Source: Paractinoplanes pyxinae
GTDB lineage: Bacteria > Actinomycetota > Actinomycetes > Mycobacteriales > Micromonosporaceae
DNA length: 64,000 nucleotides
Assembly (NCBI RefSeq): GCF_026626335.1
Contig: NZ_JAPNTZ010000018.1
Span: 62,001 to 126,000, forward strand
Direction: 5' to 3'
The notes below the pieces were generated by a model. It had not been told where the DNA came from, did not search any database, and saw only the letters and a list, made by a program, of their open reading frames with translations. Position numbers and translations under genes: made by a program. Numbering within the stretch: position 1 is the first letter of the stretch; each line of letters starts with the position of its first letter. Below, piece after piece: positions 43,580 through 52,500 of this stretch.

Positions 43580-45202
43580 TCACGCGTCGCCGCGACCGGC
43601 GGTGGCCGGCTGGTCGAGTACGGAGATCGAGGGCAGGTCGCACCTCCCTGAGGCCGGCTCGAACCGGGCGACAAGCTTGCGATCGTCGCTCGTCAGGCAG
43701 TTCCCGGTAGCCAGATCGAACTGCCAGCCGTGAAGCTGGCAGGTGAGGACACCCCGGCTGACCACTCCGAAGCGCTCCAAGTCGGCACCGAGGTGCGGGC
43801 AGTGCCGCTGCACTATGAATTCCCCAGCCCTTGCGAACTCGGCCTCCTCGTTCTGCTCCGCGTAGTACCGTTCCACGTACTCCAGCCGACGAGGGGACAT
43901 CGCCTGGAGGAAGCTGAAGACGTACTCGTTGTAAGCGCCCTTGCGCTGCGCAGCGAACCGGCAGGACAAGAAAAGGTGGTTCACCCAGTCTTGTTCGCGG
44001 GTGCGGACCAGATCCTCCACGAGGGGACGGGCCACCCGGAAGGCGTATCGGCAATCCTCACCCGCCCAGTGCTTCACTCGCCGGTCGAGGAAGTCGAAGA
44101 CGATGTGCTCAGGCTGCTGTTCGGCACCATCAGGACGAACATCGAACAGGACGCGGCCGTTGACCCCGGCGCAGATATGGTCGGCGTGGGCCAGCAACGG
44201 CTCTATCCACTCCTTGAGCTGGGCCAGAAGATCGCTGGTGTCGCTGGGCCACGAGGCGCGCTCAGCGTCCAGCTTGGGGCGTGACCGCGCCTGATATGCC
44301 CGCATGTACCGGGTGCGGTCCTGATAAATGTCGTCGATGACGTCCTGCGGCACCTGTTCAATGGCGAAACTCCCGTCCCGTCCGAGCTCGACCACGGTGC
44401 CGGGCAGGAAAAGATGAGCATTCTGAACGCCCTGCTCCGTCAAGAAGTCCAGAAACGCCATCTGATCGGGAAAGGTGTTGTCGTCGCTGTTGGCGAAGTC
44501 GTTCAAGTGGAACAAGTCATCGTCCAGGAAACACGGCGGACCAGCAAAGGGGAAAACCTGCGCGGCGCCATACTGGTTGATGTACTGAAGCGCGCGACTC
44601 ATCCCATTTTTACGCTTGCGCCGACCGAGAGTGGATTTCATCCGATCGGGGAACTCGTAAACCATGGGAAACCAGATCGCGCCAGAGTACTGCAGGAAAT
44701 GTCCGCTCAGCGGACCGAACGCCTCGATCGGCCGGCTCGCAATGGGTCGCGCGTCATTCTGGTTGAAGATACGAACCTGGCCGTCGTCCAATGCTATGGC
44801 CGAGTCGCCGATCTCGCCATCGGCAGGACTCGCAACTGTGGTGATCATGACGCGCAAGTCACCGTCGAGTTCGGTTATTTCGTTGTCCCGCGTCACGATG
44901 AACGACCGGAAGCCGATTTCTTCCAAGGCATCGCGAAGGTCAGGCACGGGGTAGTCAGGAAGCAGTACCGTAGCGCGCTTCGACATATGACGGCGCAGCC
45001 ACTCGGGGTCGAAATGGTCCCGGTGCAGATGTGATATATAGAGATAATCCGCCTTGCCGAGAACCGATGGATCCAGTCCCGAGTTATCAGGAAATGGAAA
45101 CCAGGAACCATAGTAGGCGGGATTGAACCATGGATCGCACAGCACGCTGCCTTCGCGCGTCTCCACCAGCAACCCCGCATGTCCCGTCGATATTATGCGC
45201 AT
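43580..45202 (-). CDS. Metallo-beta-lactamase-fold/Rieske fusion oxygenase-like protein
   Basis: The 540-residue protein combines an N-terminal UlaG-like metallo-beta-lactamase domain, with HLHRDH at residues 58-63 and further His/Asp residues, with a C-terminal Rieske [2Fe-2S] domain: C-P-H at about 468-470 and CQLHGWQF at about 488-495. These two domains occur together in CMP-N-acetylneuraminate hydroxylases, where the order is Rieske first; here it is reversed. A nonheme-iron hydroxylation of a nucleotide-sugar or related intermediate is the natural guess. ATG 45202 with GGAG 7 nt upstream is preferred over the longer frame. Confidence 0.75.
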   Translation of the reverse strand: MRIISTGHAGLLVETREGSVLCDPWFNPAYYGSWFPFPDNSGLDPSVLGKADYLYISHLHRDHFDPEWLRRHMSKRATVLLPDYPVPDLRDALEEIGFRSFIVTRDNEITELDGDLRVMITTVASPADGEIGDSAIALDDGQVRIFNQNDARPIASRPIEAFGPLSGHFLQYSGAIWFPMVYEFPDRMKSTLGRRKRKNGMSRALQYINQYGAAQVFPFAGPPCFLDDDLFHLNDFANSDDNTFPDQMAFLDFLTEQGVQNAHLFLPGTVVELGRDGSFAIEQVPQDVIDDIYQDRTRYMRAYQARSRPKLDAERASWPSDTSDLLAQLKEWIEPLLAHADHICAGVNGRVLFDVRPDGAEQQPEHIVFDFLDRRVKHWAGEDCRYAFRVARPLVEDLVRTREQDWVNHLFLSCRFAAQRKGAYNEYVFSFLQAMSPRRLEYVERYYAEQNEEAEFARAGEFIVQRHCPHLGADLERFGVVSRGVLTCQLHGWQFDLATGNCLTSDDRKLVARFEPASGRCDLPSISVLDQPATAGRGDA

Positions 45203-45242
45203 GTACTTGCTCCAAGAATTAGCTGCCCCCAAGAAGGGGAAA

Positions 45243-46799
45243 TCAAGCGAAGCTGAAAAGGTACGCGTCAGGTACGGCGGTGCCATGGGCTTGCACCAGC
45301 ACAGACCGGATCTCAGCCTTGACAGTTGTGGGATCGTAGCCGGCGGCCAGCTCCAGTTCCGCGAGGAGTTGCCCGTCGGTGTCGTCGATTTTCACGTAGC
45401 ATTCGACAATGCCCGGAACTGCCAGAACAAGCGCTTTGATAAAGCTCAGGCTTATTTCTGCACCGCTGTGATGACCCGGCACCAAGTCAGCACGTGAAGG
45501 AAGTGCAGAAATTCCGGCACGCTGCGTCGGCACATCCGGCGAGCGGCAGATTAATTCGACTGTCCGGATCAGGTCCACCAAGAGCGATTCCGGCGACCGC
45601 TCCTCGCTGATCGGACGACGTGCCCGAACCTGCAAAATAGGACCCGGCTCATACGACAGCGAGACCTGAAGGTCCGACATGGCGCTCGAAAGTCTTGGTC
45701 GAGCCTGCTCCTCGAAGATACGCGGCGCGGCGCCCGGCGTGCATCTCACATGATGCATAGTCGGTATGTAGTGCCATTCGAACGCTGGATGGAAAAACAT
45801 TCCGCCGAACCCGGAGCCGGTGTTGAAATGGTCAAGAATGGCGCTTGCGTCGTAGGTCCCACGTTCGAACATTTCGAACGATACTTCGGTCGCCAAGTCC
45901 ACTCTCGCGCGCAGGGTATCGTCAGGATTCCCCAGTAGCGGCATGAAAACTACTTGCGCCAGATGCACTACCGCGGTGAAATCCTGAGGGGTTGTTCGGT
46001 TGGCTGTCCACGTCTTGAACACTTGCCGGTGCTGCCCGGACAGCCCCTCGGCAAGGATGCTGACGGCGGCGGTCCATATGCAACTGGGCGTCGTGCGCAA
46101 ACTGCTCGCAGCCTTTTCTACCTGTCTCAAGAGATCGTCGGGCAGCTGGATTTCCACACCGTGTACCGTCTCCATCTCATCCCGACGGACCGGGGCATAG
46201 GTGCACGACCGAGGCGCCTCAGAAAGCACTTCTCGCCAAAAGGCGGTATTTTGGGCGACCTTAGGATCCGTCCCGGTCAGCGCATAGGAGCTTGCTTGCC
46301 GAGGATCGGGCGCCGATGGTGCCCTCCTGGCGAAGACGGCGTAGAGCTCGTTTTCGATGACCTGAATACCGATCCTGTCGGCAAACACGTGAGATACCGT
46401 CACTTTGACCGCAGCCACAGCATTGTCGACTACATAGGCGGTCGCATGAAACGCGTGCAACCACGGATCGATCTCCGCTTCTTCCCAGAATCGCTTGTCG
46501 GCGCTGTCGAAAGCATTCTCAACTACCAGATGCCAACGCATCACAGATTCCGCCGCACGGGCTGGGAGAACTTCCTGCATCGGGCACCCTGATGGACCGA
46601 CGGCCAGACGGCTGCGTAAGGCCTCGTGCCGGGCAACGATGGTAACAAGCACCGCCCTGGCCCGGTCGGGTGTGAGACGGCTGGTAACTTCGGTGAGAAT
46701 TGTGAGCCGCCAGAGGGGCAGTTCCTCCGCAGTGAAGTTACGCAGATTCCTTGCCTGTGCCGTATTAAGTGGGAGCAACCTCCCCTTCGGTGCAGTCAT
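45243..46799 (-). CDS. Atypical condensation protein: C domain plus A-type C-terminal subdomain
   Basis: The 518-residue protein is a condensation-superfamily domain (about 1-440), with TPDRARAVLVTIVARHEALR near residue 43 and an active-site motif SHVFADR (136-142), keeping H137 and D141. It has no adenylation core. Residues 445-518 (FIKALVLAVPGIVECYVKID, then LLAELELAAGYDPTTVKAE) look like the C-terminal lid subdomain of an adenylation enzyme. The same architecture occurs in the gene at 32483-34357, so this is a recurring design in the cluster. ATG 46799 follows GGAGGAGGCG, an excellent ribosome site. It probably condenses substrates held on free carriers. Confidence 0.65.
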   Translation of the reverse strand: MTAPKGRLLPLNTAQARNLRNFTAEELPLWRLTILTEVTSRLTPDRARAVLVTIVARHEALRSRLAVGPSGCPMQEVLPARAAESVMRWHLVVENAFDSADKRFWEEAEIDPWLHAFHATAYVVDNAVAAVKVTVSHVFADRIGIQVIENELYAVFARRAPSAPDPRQASSYALTGTDPKVAQNTAFWREVLSEAPRSCTYAPVRRDEMETVHGVEIQLPDDLLRQVEKAASSLRTTPSCIWTAAVSILAEGLSGQHRQVFKTWTANRTTPQDFTAVVHLAQVVFMPLLGNPDDTLRARVDLATEVSFEMFERGTYDASAILDHFNTGSGFGGMFFHPAFEWHYIPTMHHVRCTPGAAPRIFEEQARPRLSSAMSDLQVSLSYEPGPILQVRARRPISEERSPESLLVDLIRTVELICRSPDVPTQRAGISALPSRADLVPGHHSGAEISLSFIKALVLAVPGIVECYVKIDDTDGQLLAELELAAGYDPTTVKAEIRSVLVQAHGTAVPDAYLFSFA

Positions 46800-46959
46800 A
46801 TCGCCTCCTCCGCGGATTGCCAGCTGTGTGCATCACAGGTGGCGTGGGGTGGACACCGTGGCAGGTGTGGTGGCCAGGGTTGGCTGTTCGGGCATGAATG
46901 ACGGCGTCGCGGGCGGCCGCGCCGGGGCGGCGAATGAGGCAGGTCCGGGATCTCATGTG

Positions 46960-47085
46960 GCGGGTAAACCGGCGATCATCCCCGGCCAGACTGGTGAGCG
47001 TGTTCATGCCGAATGCGGCAGCGCCACCGTGCGCGGCACGGACTCGGGTGCCGTTCGGGCCACGATGTGCGATGCGGGCAACCAT
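46960..47085 (-). pseudogene. Fragment of an asparagine-synthetase-type glutaminase domain
   Basis: On the minus strand, MVARIAHRGPNGTRVRAAHG continues to AFGMNTLTSL, close to the conserved R-I-x-H-R-G-P-D-G-x-x...L-G-x-x-R-L segment of class II glutamine amidotransferase domains. The N-terminal Cys and the synthetase half are absent; stops and a frame change lie upstream. It is a short relic in the 360-bp gap between the 100-residue unknown gene and the condensation gene. The gap otherwise holds no gene. Confidence 0.4.
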
Positions 47086-47160
47086 CCGGCCGGCCCGGCA
47101 CGAGGCCTACCAGCCCCTCCGGAAACAACTCCGGGAAGGCCTTTCCACAGTGACTGCTGA

Positions 47161-47463
47161 TCACGCTCGTACGGCATCCGGTAGGGCTTCGATCAAACGC
47201 CTCGCGAACGGCACCAGGTCAAGCCGCAACGCCTCCTCGACGGCCGTGAAACGCATGGCCTGACCCGCGCCGAATAACAATTCGTCGAGCGCGCTACAGG
47301 TGCGGATCTCGGGCTTGTCGTCACGTAACTGGAGCAGCACCCGGCTGTCCGGCGTGATGAGCGGGCCGACTGCCCCGTATGAAGGGCTCACGGTGCGATC
47401 GGCAAGCCGTGCACTCTCCGGACTGAAGTAGGGAGCCGCCGAGTTCGGCGTGGTTCTGGTCAA
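47161..47463 (-). CDS. 100-residue unknown protein coupled to the upstream unknown gene
   Basis: A TTG start at 47463 overlaps the stop of the upstream gene (TTGA). The protein has strands SYGAVGPLITPDSRVLLQLR and helices FTAVEEALRLDLVPFARRLI. It has no cysteine cluster, signal peptide or known motif. The overlap, and the paralog of the upstream gene at the right end of the window, suggest that this pair works as a two-protein unit. Confidence 0.5.
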   Translation of the reverse strand: MTRTTPNSAAPYFSPESARLADRTVSPSYGAVGPLITPDSRVLLQLRDDKPEIRTCSALDELLFGAGQAMRFTAVEEALRLDLVPFARRLIEALPDAVRA

Positions 47464-48242
47464 GAGATGCTCTCCAGATGTTCTACAAGGTCGGGTAGGG
47501 CATCCTGAGCTTCTAGTGCGAGCAGGATCGTCAGACAGATCGTCAGCACAAACCCGACCCACGTCTCGGCGTCGTCGACGTACAAACCCCGCATCGTCTG
47601 AACGTCCTGATACCGCTGCGGGGACAGCAGGCGGCCGAGCGGATGGCCGGACTCCGCGAGAAGAGCAACGGTGTCCCGGCGGCGAGGGTCCGCCGGGACA
47701 CCGTAGCCAGCGCCGGTGAGCAGCGCGTCCACGGTGGCATTGAGCGCAGCGCGACTACTCATGGCTGCGCCGAGAGGATCGCCGCGAGTGAGCAGTATGT
47801 TGGTGTTCTCGATGGCTGTACGGGCGCGCCGGACATGGTGCTCCCGCACAAGATCCCGGTAGGCCGAGCCCCGCAGATGTTCGCCGAGTCGCCGATGCCA
47901 GCTCTCCCCCGACAGCGGCTTGGCGTCAATAATCCGCCGGAGAAGACTCAGCTGTCCTTGAGCGCTGTCACCGGCGGACGTGAGCGCTTCAGCGGCCACC
48001 TCGATCTCGTCAGTCGAACGGTGCTCGCATGTCCAGACGACTCCGTCGGCATAGTGGCGGAGCGTTCCGTCTGAGATCGGCTTGACCGCGTGCACAGCCA
48101 GCAGGTCAACACGGCCTAGCCCGAGCCAGTCGTTGTCCCCGGCGCCAGTGTGTAACAGGGCAACGGCCGAGTCCGTGAGCAGTGCATCCGGGATGGCAAG
48201 ACCGTGGACAGATGGGGTCGATGGAGCGTTCGATTTTGACAC
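47460..48242 (-). CDS. Unknown protein, paralog of the gene at the window's right end
   Basis: The 260-residue protein shows no motif that I can assign with confidence. Near residue 36, DNDWLGLGRVDLLAVHA has the look of a (S/G)-x-x-D-L-L-V-V strand seen in nucleotidyltransferase-type folds. Residues 137-180 (RARTAIENTNILLTRGDPLG, then ALNATVDALLTGAG) form a HEPN-like helical region. A combined MNT-HEPN idea is speculative. It is about half identical to the truncated protein at 63340-64000, including the opening SVHGLAIPDALLT. The start is GTG 48242. Confidence 0.55.
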   Translation of the reverse strand: MSKSNAPSTPSVHGLAIPDALLTDSAVALLHTGAGDNDWLGLGRVDLLAVHAVKPISDGTLRHYADGVVWTCEHRSTDEIEVAAEALTSAGDSAQGQLSLLRRIIDAKPLSGESWHRRLGEHLRGSAYRDLVREHHVRRARTAIENTNILLTRGDPLGAAMSSRAALNATVDALLTGAGYGVPADPRRRDTVALLAESGHPLGRLLSPQRYQDVQTMRGLYVDDAETWVGFVLTICLTILLALEAQDALPDLVEHLESIS

Positions 48243-48959
48243 TGTTATTGGCCCCCGTGGCGCTATTTGTCATTCGGTGAGAACTGCCAGAGGTGCGCAG
48301 CTCGAAGCATCTTTCCGGTGGCGACGAAGTCCTTTGACTCGCTTGCCACCAACGCCGCCGACAAAGTCAAGGTTGAAGAATCCGCGCTGCGATCAGGTCG
48401 GGAAGACAGCCTAAGGACCTTACGTGGTGTCAAGTCAAGCATGATGATCGATATGTTGAAAGCGTCACAAGCGGAGCGTTCGCCGGAGCGAAATGTCGGA
48501 AAAACCTGATTTAGGATGACGACCCATACCTCTTTGTGAACTGAAAGTGACGCAGACTGCACCTTGGTTTTTCCTGTGGTTAACCGAATCCCTGATCAAT
48601 CCGACCGTCAGCCGCCCATCGAACCCCGGCATCGTCACTCTGCGTATCAGGTTTGACGATACGGCCAGGCGGCATATAGTATAGCCATCAATGTCGATAG
48701 TTATCGTTCGCCACTGGAAGGACGATTCCTGGAAGCATGCAAAAACGGGGAATAATTGGCTCAATAGTTGGCCCCGAGCTGGGCCTGCCTATACATTTCC
48801 TCCAGCGCACGTAGACCACCGCACTTCCGTTCGTCAATGGCCTGAGGCGCGTGTACCCGCCCCGGAACGCAGATCTCAGCCGCCTCCCCCAAGCAGTCCG
48901 TTCACGTCGAGCGCCGAGTGCTCGACGTCCGTCCAGGAGTCGTCGTTGACGGCAACCTG
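48243..48959. other. A/T-richer intergenic region of the left inverted arm
   Basis: About 700 bp without a supported gene. Its base composition is clearly lower in G+C than its surroundings, as in the matching region 62630-63339. The part around 48890-48960 resembles the DNA just outside the start of the right-hand NRPS gene (shared GTCGTTGACG and CAGTCCxTTC blocks), so it belongs to the inverted duplication. Promoters of the unknown gene are expected here. Confidence 0.45.
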
Positions 48960-49540
48960 AGCGGGACCCTCGTTCGAGAAGGACCTCACATGGCTTCCGG
49001 TAACGACCGCTAGGAGCTTGATCTGGCTGAGCGAGCACGTACGGCCTGGGACCGCGTGCTACTCGAGTCCCCCTGTCTCTTCGGGTTGCCGGCGACGTCG
49101 CATCGGTCTCGGTCAGCAAATGCGCAGCGGCGTCAGTTGCCCCGTCGTGACGCGTTTCGTAGTGCTTATCACCTGTACGACAGTCAGATCTGTCGCACGT
49201 TGGTCGACCGTGCTCCAGAGTCCCTGATCCGGTCGATCCGACCCACGTCGAGGCCGAGGCGATCCGAGAGTTCCTGCCCGAACCCATGATTGTGACGGCC
49301 GGCAAGGTCGCCCGAGGGCCATTGCTCACACTTCCGCCGCATGACCAGACACATATCCTGGCGTCCGACCACAGACCGTTAGACGAATCGGACTGCCGAG
49401 TCGGCAACGCTACGTGCCGAGCGGGCTGGGCGCATTCCCGGCTGGATGGGCGACGCAGACGTTGCAGTCGTCGACGCGTTCCCGTTCACGCCCGGCAGCC
49501 ACGATCGACCGCCGCGCCACGCTCTGCCCGGTCCAGCGAT
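48960..49540 (+). pseudogene. Decayed copy of an NRPS condensation-domain start
   Basis: Plus-strand pieces in several frames match the first 200 residues of the C-A-PCP-TE synthetase on the other strand: WLPVTTARSLIWLSEHVRPG versus WLAVTPAQTSIWLSEHLRPG; SAYHLYDSQI versus SSYRLHDGQV; then VEAEAIREFLPEPMIVTAGK against EAEAIREFLTEPMNLTAGE. The catalytic HHxxxD has become SDHRPLDES. Frameshifts make it non-functional. It runs head-on into the end of the C-A-PCP-R gene, and is the left arm of an inverted duplication around the NRPS operon. Confidence 0.75.
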
Positions 49541-49554
49541 ACCGCTTCGCCCAT

Positions 49555-52500
49555 CTATTGGCCCAGGGGCGGAGGCAACCAGCCGGTGTCGACGAAGTAC
49601 TGCAGGTAGGTGCCGAACGTAGCCTCGTCGACCGCGACGAGCGGTACCTGCGAGGACAAAAGCTCCTCGGTGGCGCTGATGTCGATCAGATGGCGTCCCT
49701 CCGAGCCCTCATCGGACAGTTCGGCCGCAAACACCGTCAACAAGGGATAGGCAGCGTTGTCCCCGTCCGCTTCGATCATGGCCAGCCATTGCGGCACAGG
49801 CACTGTCGGCGCGGTATATCCCCAAGAGCGCACCCAGTCGAGTACCGTTTCTAAACGCAGCAACGTTCCGGCGGCCAGGTGGAAGGTTCGGCCTGCCGCC
49901 CGAGCCATTTGCGACAGGGCGACGATGGCGTTGCTGACGTAGTCCACGGGCACCAAGTCGAAGGAAAGTTGACTGACAGCCGGTGCAGCCTGCACCTGGA
50001 TGCAGCCTTTGATGAGCAGCCACATATAGTCGCCGGTCTGGCAAGCACCGGTATCGGTGTGGCCGACGATTCGCGACGGCCGGTAAACATTGACCGGCAG
50101 CGATCGGTGGCGGGCCGAATCGACAAGCTTTTCGGCGACCCATTTGCTGCGAGTGTAGCCATGTTCGAGCAGCTGTAGCGGGCCTATCGGCCGGTCCGGG
50201 CCGATAGGCCCGTCGGCAGGGCCGGCGTAGACGCCGATCGTGGAGATGTGGTGAACAGGCACGCTGCGATGCCTTGCAGCCAGGCGCAGAATCTCCGAAG
50301 TGCCGGATACCGTGGCCGGTTTGAGCGTCTCGTAGGACGCAACGAGGTGCACCGCCGCACCCACGTGGTACACCGCATCAACGGTCCGTGCCAGGTGATC
50401 GAATATGTCGGCGTGCAGGCCAAGACGCGGCGACGCAAGGTCACCGACCACAACTTCGACCCGCTTGTCTGCTGCGTCGTTCCACAAGCCGTAGCGAGTC
50501 AGAGTTTCTCTCAGCCTGGTGGCTGCCTGGTCCGCGCTGGGTCCACGGACCAGGCAGAACACCGTTGCCGGGGTCTGGTTCAAAAGTGCGCGAAGCATGA
50601 ACGCGCCCAGGAATCCCGTGGCTCCGGTAAGCAGGACCGACTCCGGGGAGACGGCCACGTGAACCACGGAGTCCGCTGCAGTCACGTCTCTGGGCAAAGT
50701 GGTCTCTGCCGGTAGGTCGTTCGGCAAGCCGGTCTGCCGGCCGACGGATGACCGACTGCTGTCGATGGTTGCGGCCAGCCCGGCGACGGTCGGGTCGGCG
50801 TTGAGCGCAGACAGCGGGATTTCTCGCTGAAGCTCTTCTCGCAGGCGCAAGACCAGTCTGGTGGCCAGCAGTGAGTTTCCGCCGAGCGCGAAGAAGTCGT
50901 CCTGGTTACCGACGGAGGCGACTCCCAGCATGTGCTGCCAGTGCCCCGCGATCACTCGCTCGGTCGGCGTGAGCTGCTCGGCTGGCGGCACGGTGACCGC
51001 CTCGGCCTGGCCTCGATGGCCGGCGAGGGCGGCTGTGTCCAGCTTGCCGCTCGGGGTAAAGGGGAAGGTCGGCACGAGCAGGCACAGAGCGGGGATCAGA
51101 TAATCGGGTAGCCGCCGGGAAAGGAGCTTCCGCAGTGCTGCTGGGCGGATTTGGTCCTCGCCGGGGCATGTGTAGTAGACGACGAGACGCGTGCCGATGC
51201 CGTCGATTTTCTCGGTCAGCGTGACCGCCTGCGATACGCCCTTTACCGCTCGCACTGCGGCGGTGACCTCTCCTGGCTCAACCCGATGTCCGCGTATTTT
51301 CACCTGGTCGTCGGTTCGCCCGATCCATTGGATTCTTCCGTCCGGTAAGTACTTGCCGACATCGCCGGTGCGGTACAGCAGTTCGCCGGGGTTGTATGGA
51401 TCTTCGATGAATCGCTCGGCAGTCAGTTCTGGCTGCCCGAGGTAGCCGTCGGCCAGCGCTTGGCCGCCAATGTGGATCTGACCGGTTACGCCTGCCGGGC
51501 AGATCCGGTTCCGGCGATCTAATACGTGCACGCGGGCCCCCGGCACCGGCCGGCCGATGGGTGGAAGGCGAGGCCAGCGATCCGGATCGGCGCCCAGACG
51601 TTCCCGGGTGACGACGTGAGTCTCCGATGGTCCGTACTGATTCTCCAGTGATGCCTCCGGCGCGTGGTGTGCGAAGAACTTACGCACGGCTGGGGTGGCG
51701 TGTAGTTGCTCGCCTGCGGTGATCACCTCGCGCAAGCTGCCGGCGCGGCGGTCGGCGGCGCACGCATATTCGGCTATCTGTTGCAGGGCAACGAAAGGGA
51801 TGAAGAGGCGTTCAACCCGTTGGGCGGACAGCAGATCGAGCAGGCGCTCCGGGTCGCGGCGGACATCGTCGTCGACCATGACCAGTGTCCCGCCGGTGGC
51901 CCACGTACTGAAAAATTCTTGGAACGCCACATCGAAGCCGAGCGCAGCGAATTGGAGGGTGCGTACGGTGGGGCCGGCAATCGAGCTCACCGACTGCCAG
52001 CTCAGGAGGTTCGCGAGGCCGCGGTGTGACATGGCCACGCCCTTGGGCCGCCCGGTGGAGCCAGAGGTATAGATCAGATAGGCGAGGTCAGCGGGCTTCA
52101 CCTGGGGAAGCGGGGCACGGACACCCCTATCGTCAGAAGCCTCGGGACCGAGCACGGCGAGGCCGGTCGGGAGCAATCCGACAAGGTCGGGATCGGTAAC
52201 GACGACCTCGGCCCGGCTGTCGGCGGCCATGGAACGGATGCGATCGGCGGGGTAGGCAGGGTCGAGGGGAAGGCAGGCGCTGCCGGATTTGAGGACCGCG
52301 AGCACGGCTACCGCCAGGTTCAGGCCACGTTGAACGAGGACACCAACGGGCGTGCCCGACACCCCCACGGCGACCAGCCGCGCGGCCAGGGCGTCCGATT
52401 TGCTGGCTAGTTGTTCGTAGGTGAGCTCTGCGCTGCCGTGAATTACCGCTGGGCTTTGCGGGGTCAGCGAAGACCAGGTGGTGAAGGCTTCGTGTGCCAG

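Larger units (their letters stand above)
47460..49540. repeat. Left arm of a large imperfect inverted repeat
   Basis: The order here is unknown gene (minus), low-GC spacer, condensation start (plus, decayed). The right arm, from about 62000 to beyond 64000, has condensation start (minus, intact), low-GC spacer, unknown gene (plus). Each arm is the mirror image of the other, and DNA similarity is visible by eye around GATCTGGCTSAGCGAGCA. Together they bracket the 13-kb NRPS operon. An ancient inverted duplication, or two related divergent gene pairs brought together, are both possible. Confidence 0.6.

Noticed and set aside
43426..44054. Minus-strand ORFs overlapping the end of the MBL-Rieske gene
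   Set aside because: Out-of-frame shadows with Pro/Arg-rich composition; the Rieske reading frame covers the region.
46495..47160. 221-codon plus-strand ORF
   Set aside because: It spans the start of the condensation gene on the other strand and a relic region, without any domain.
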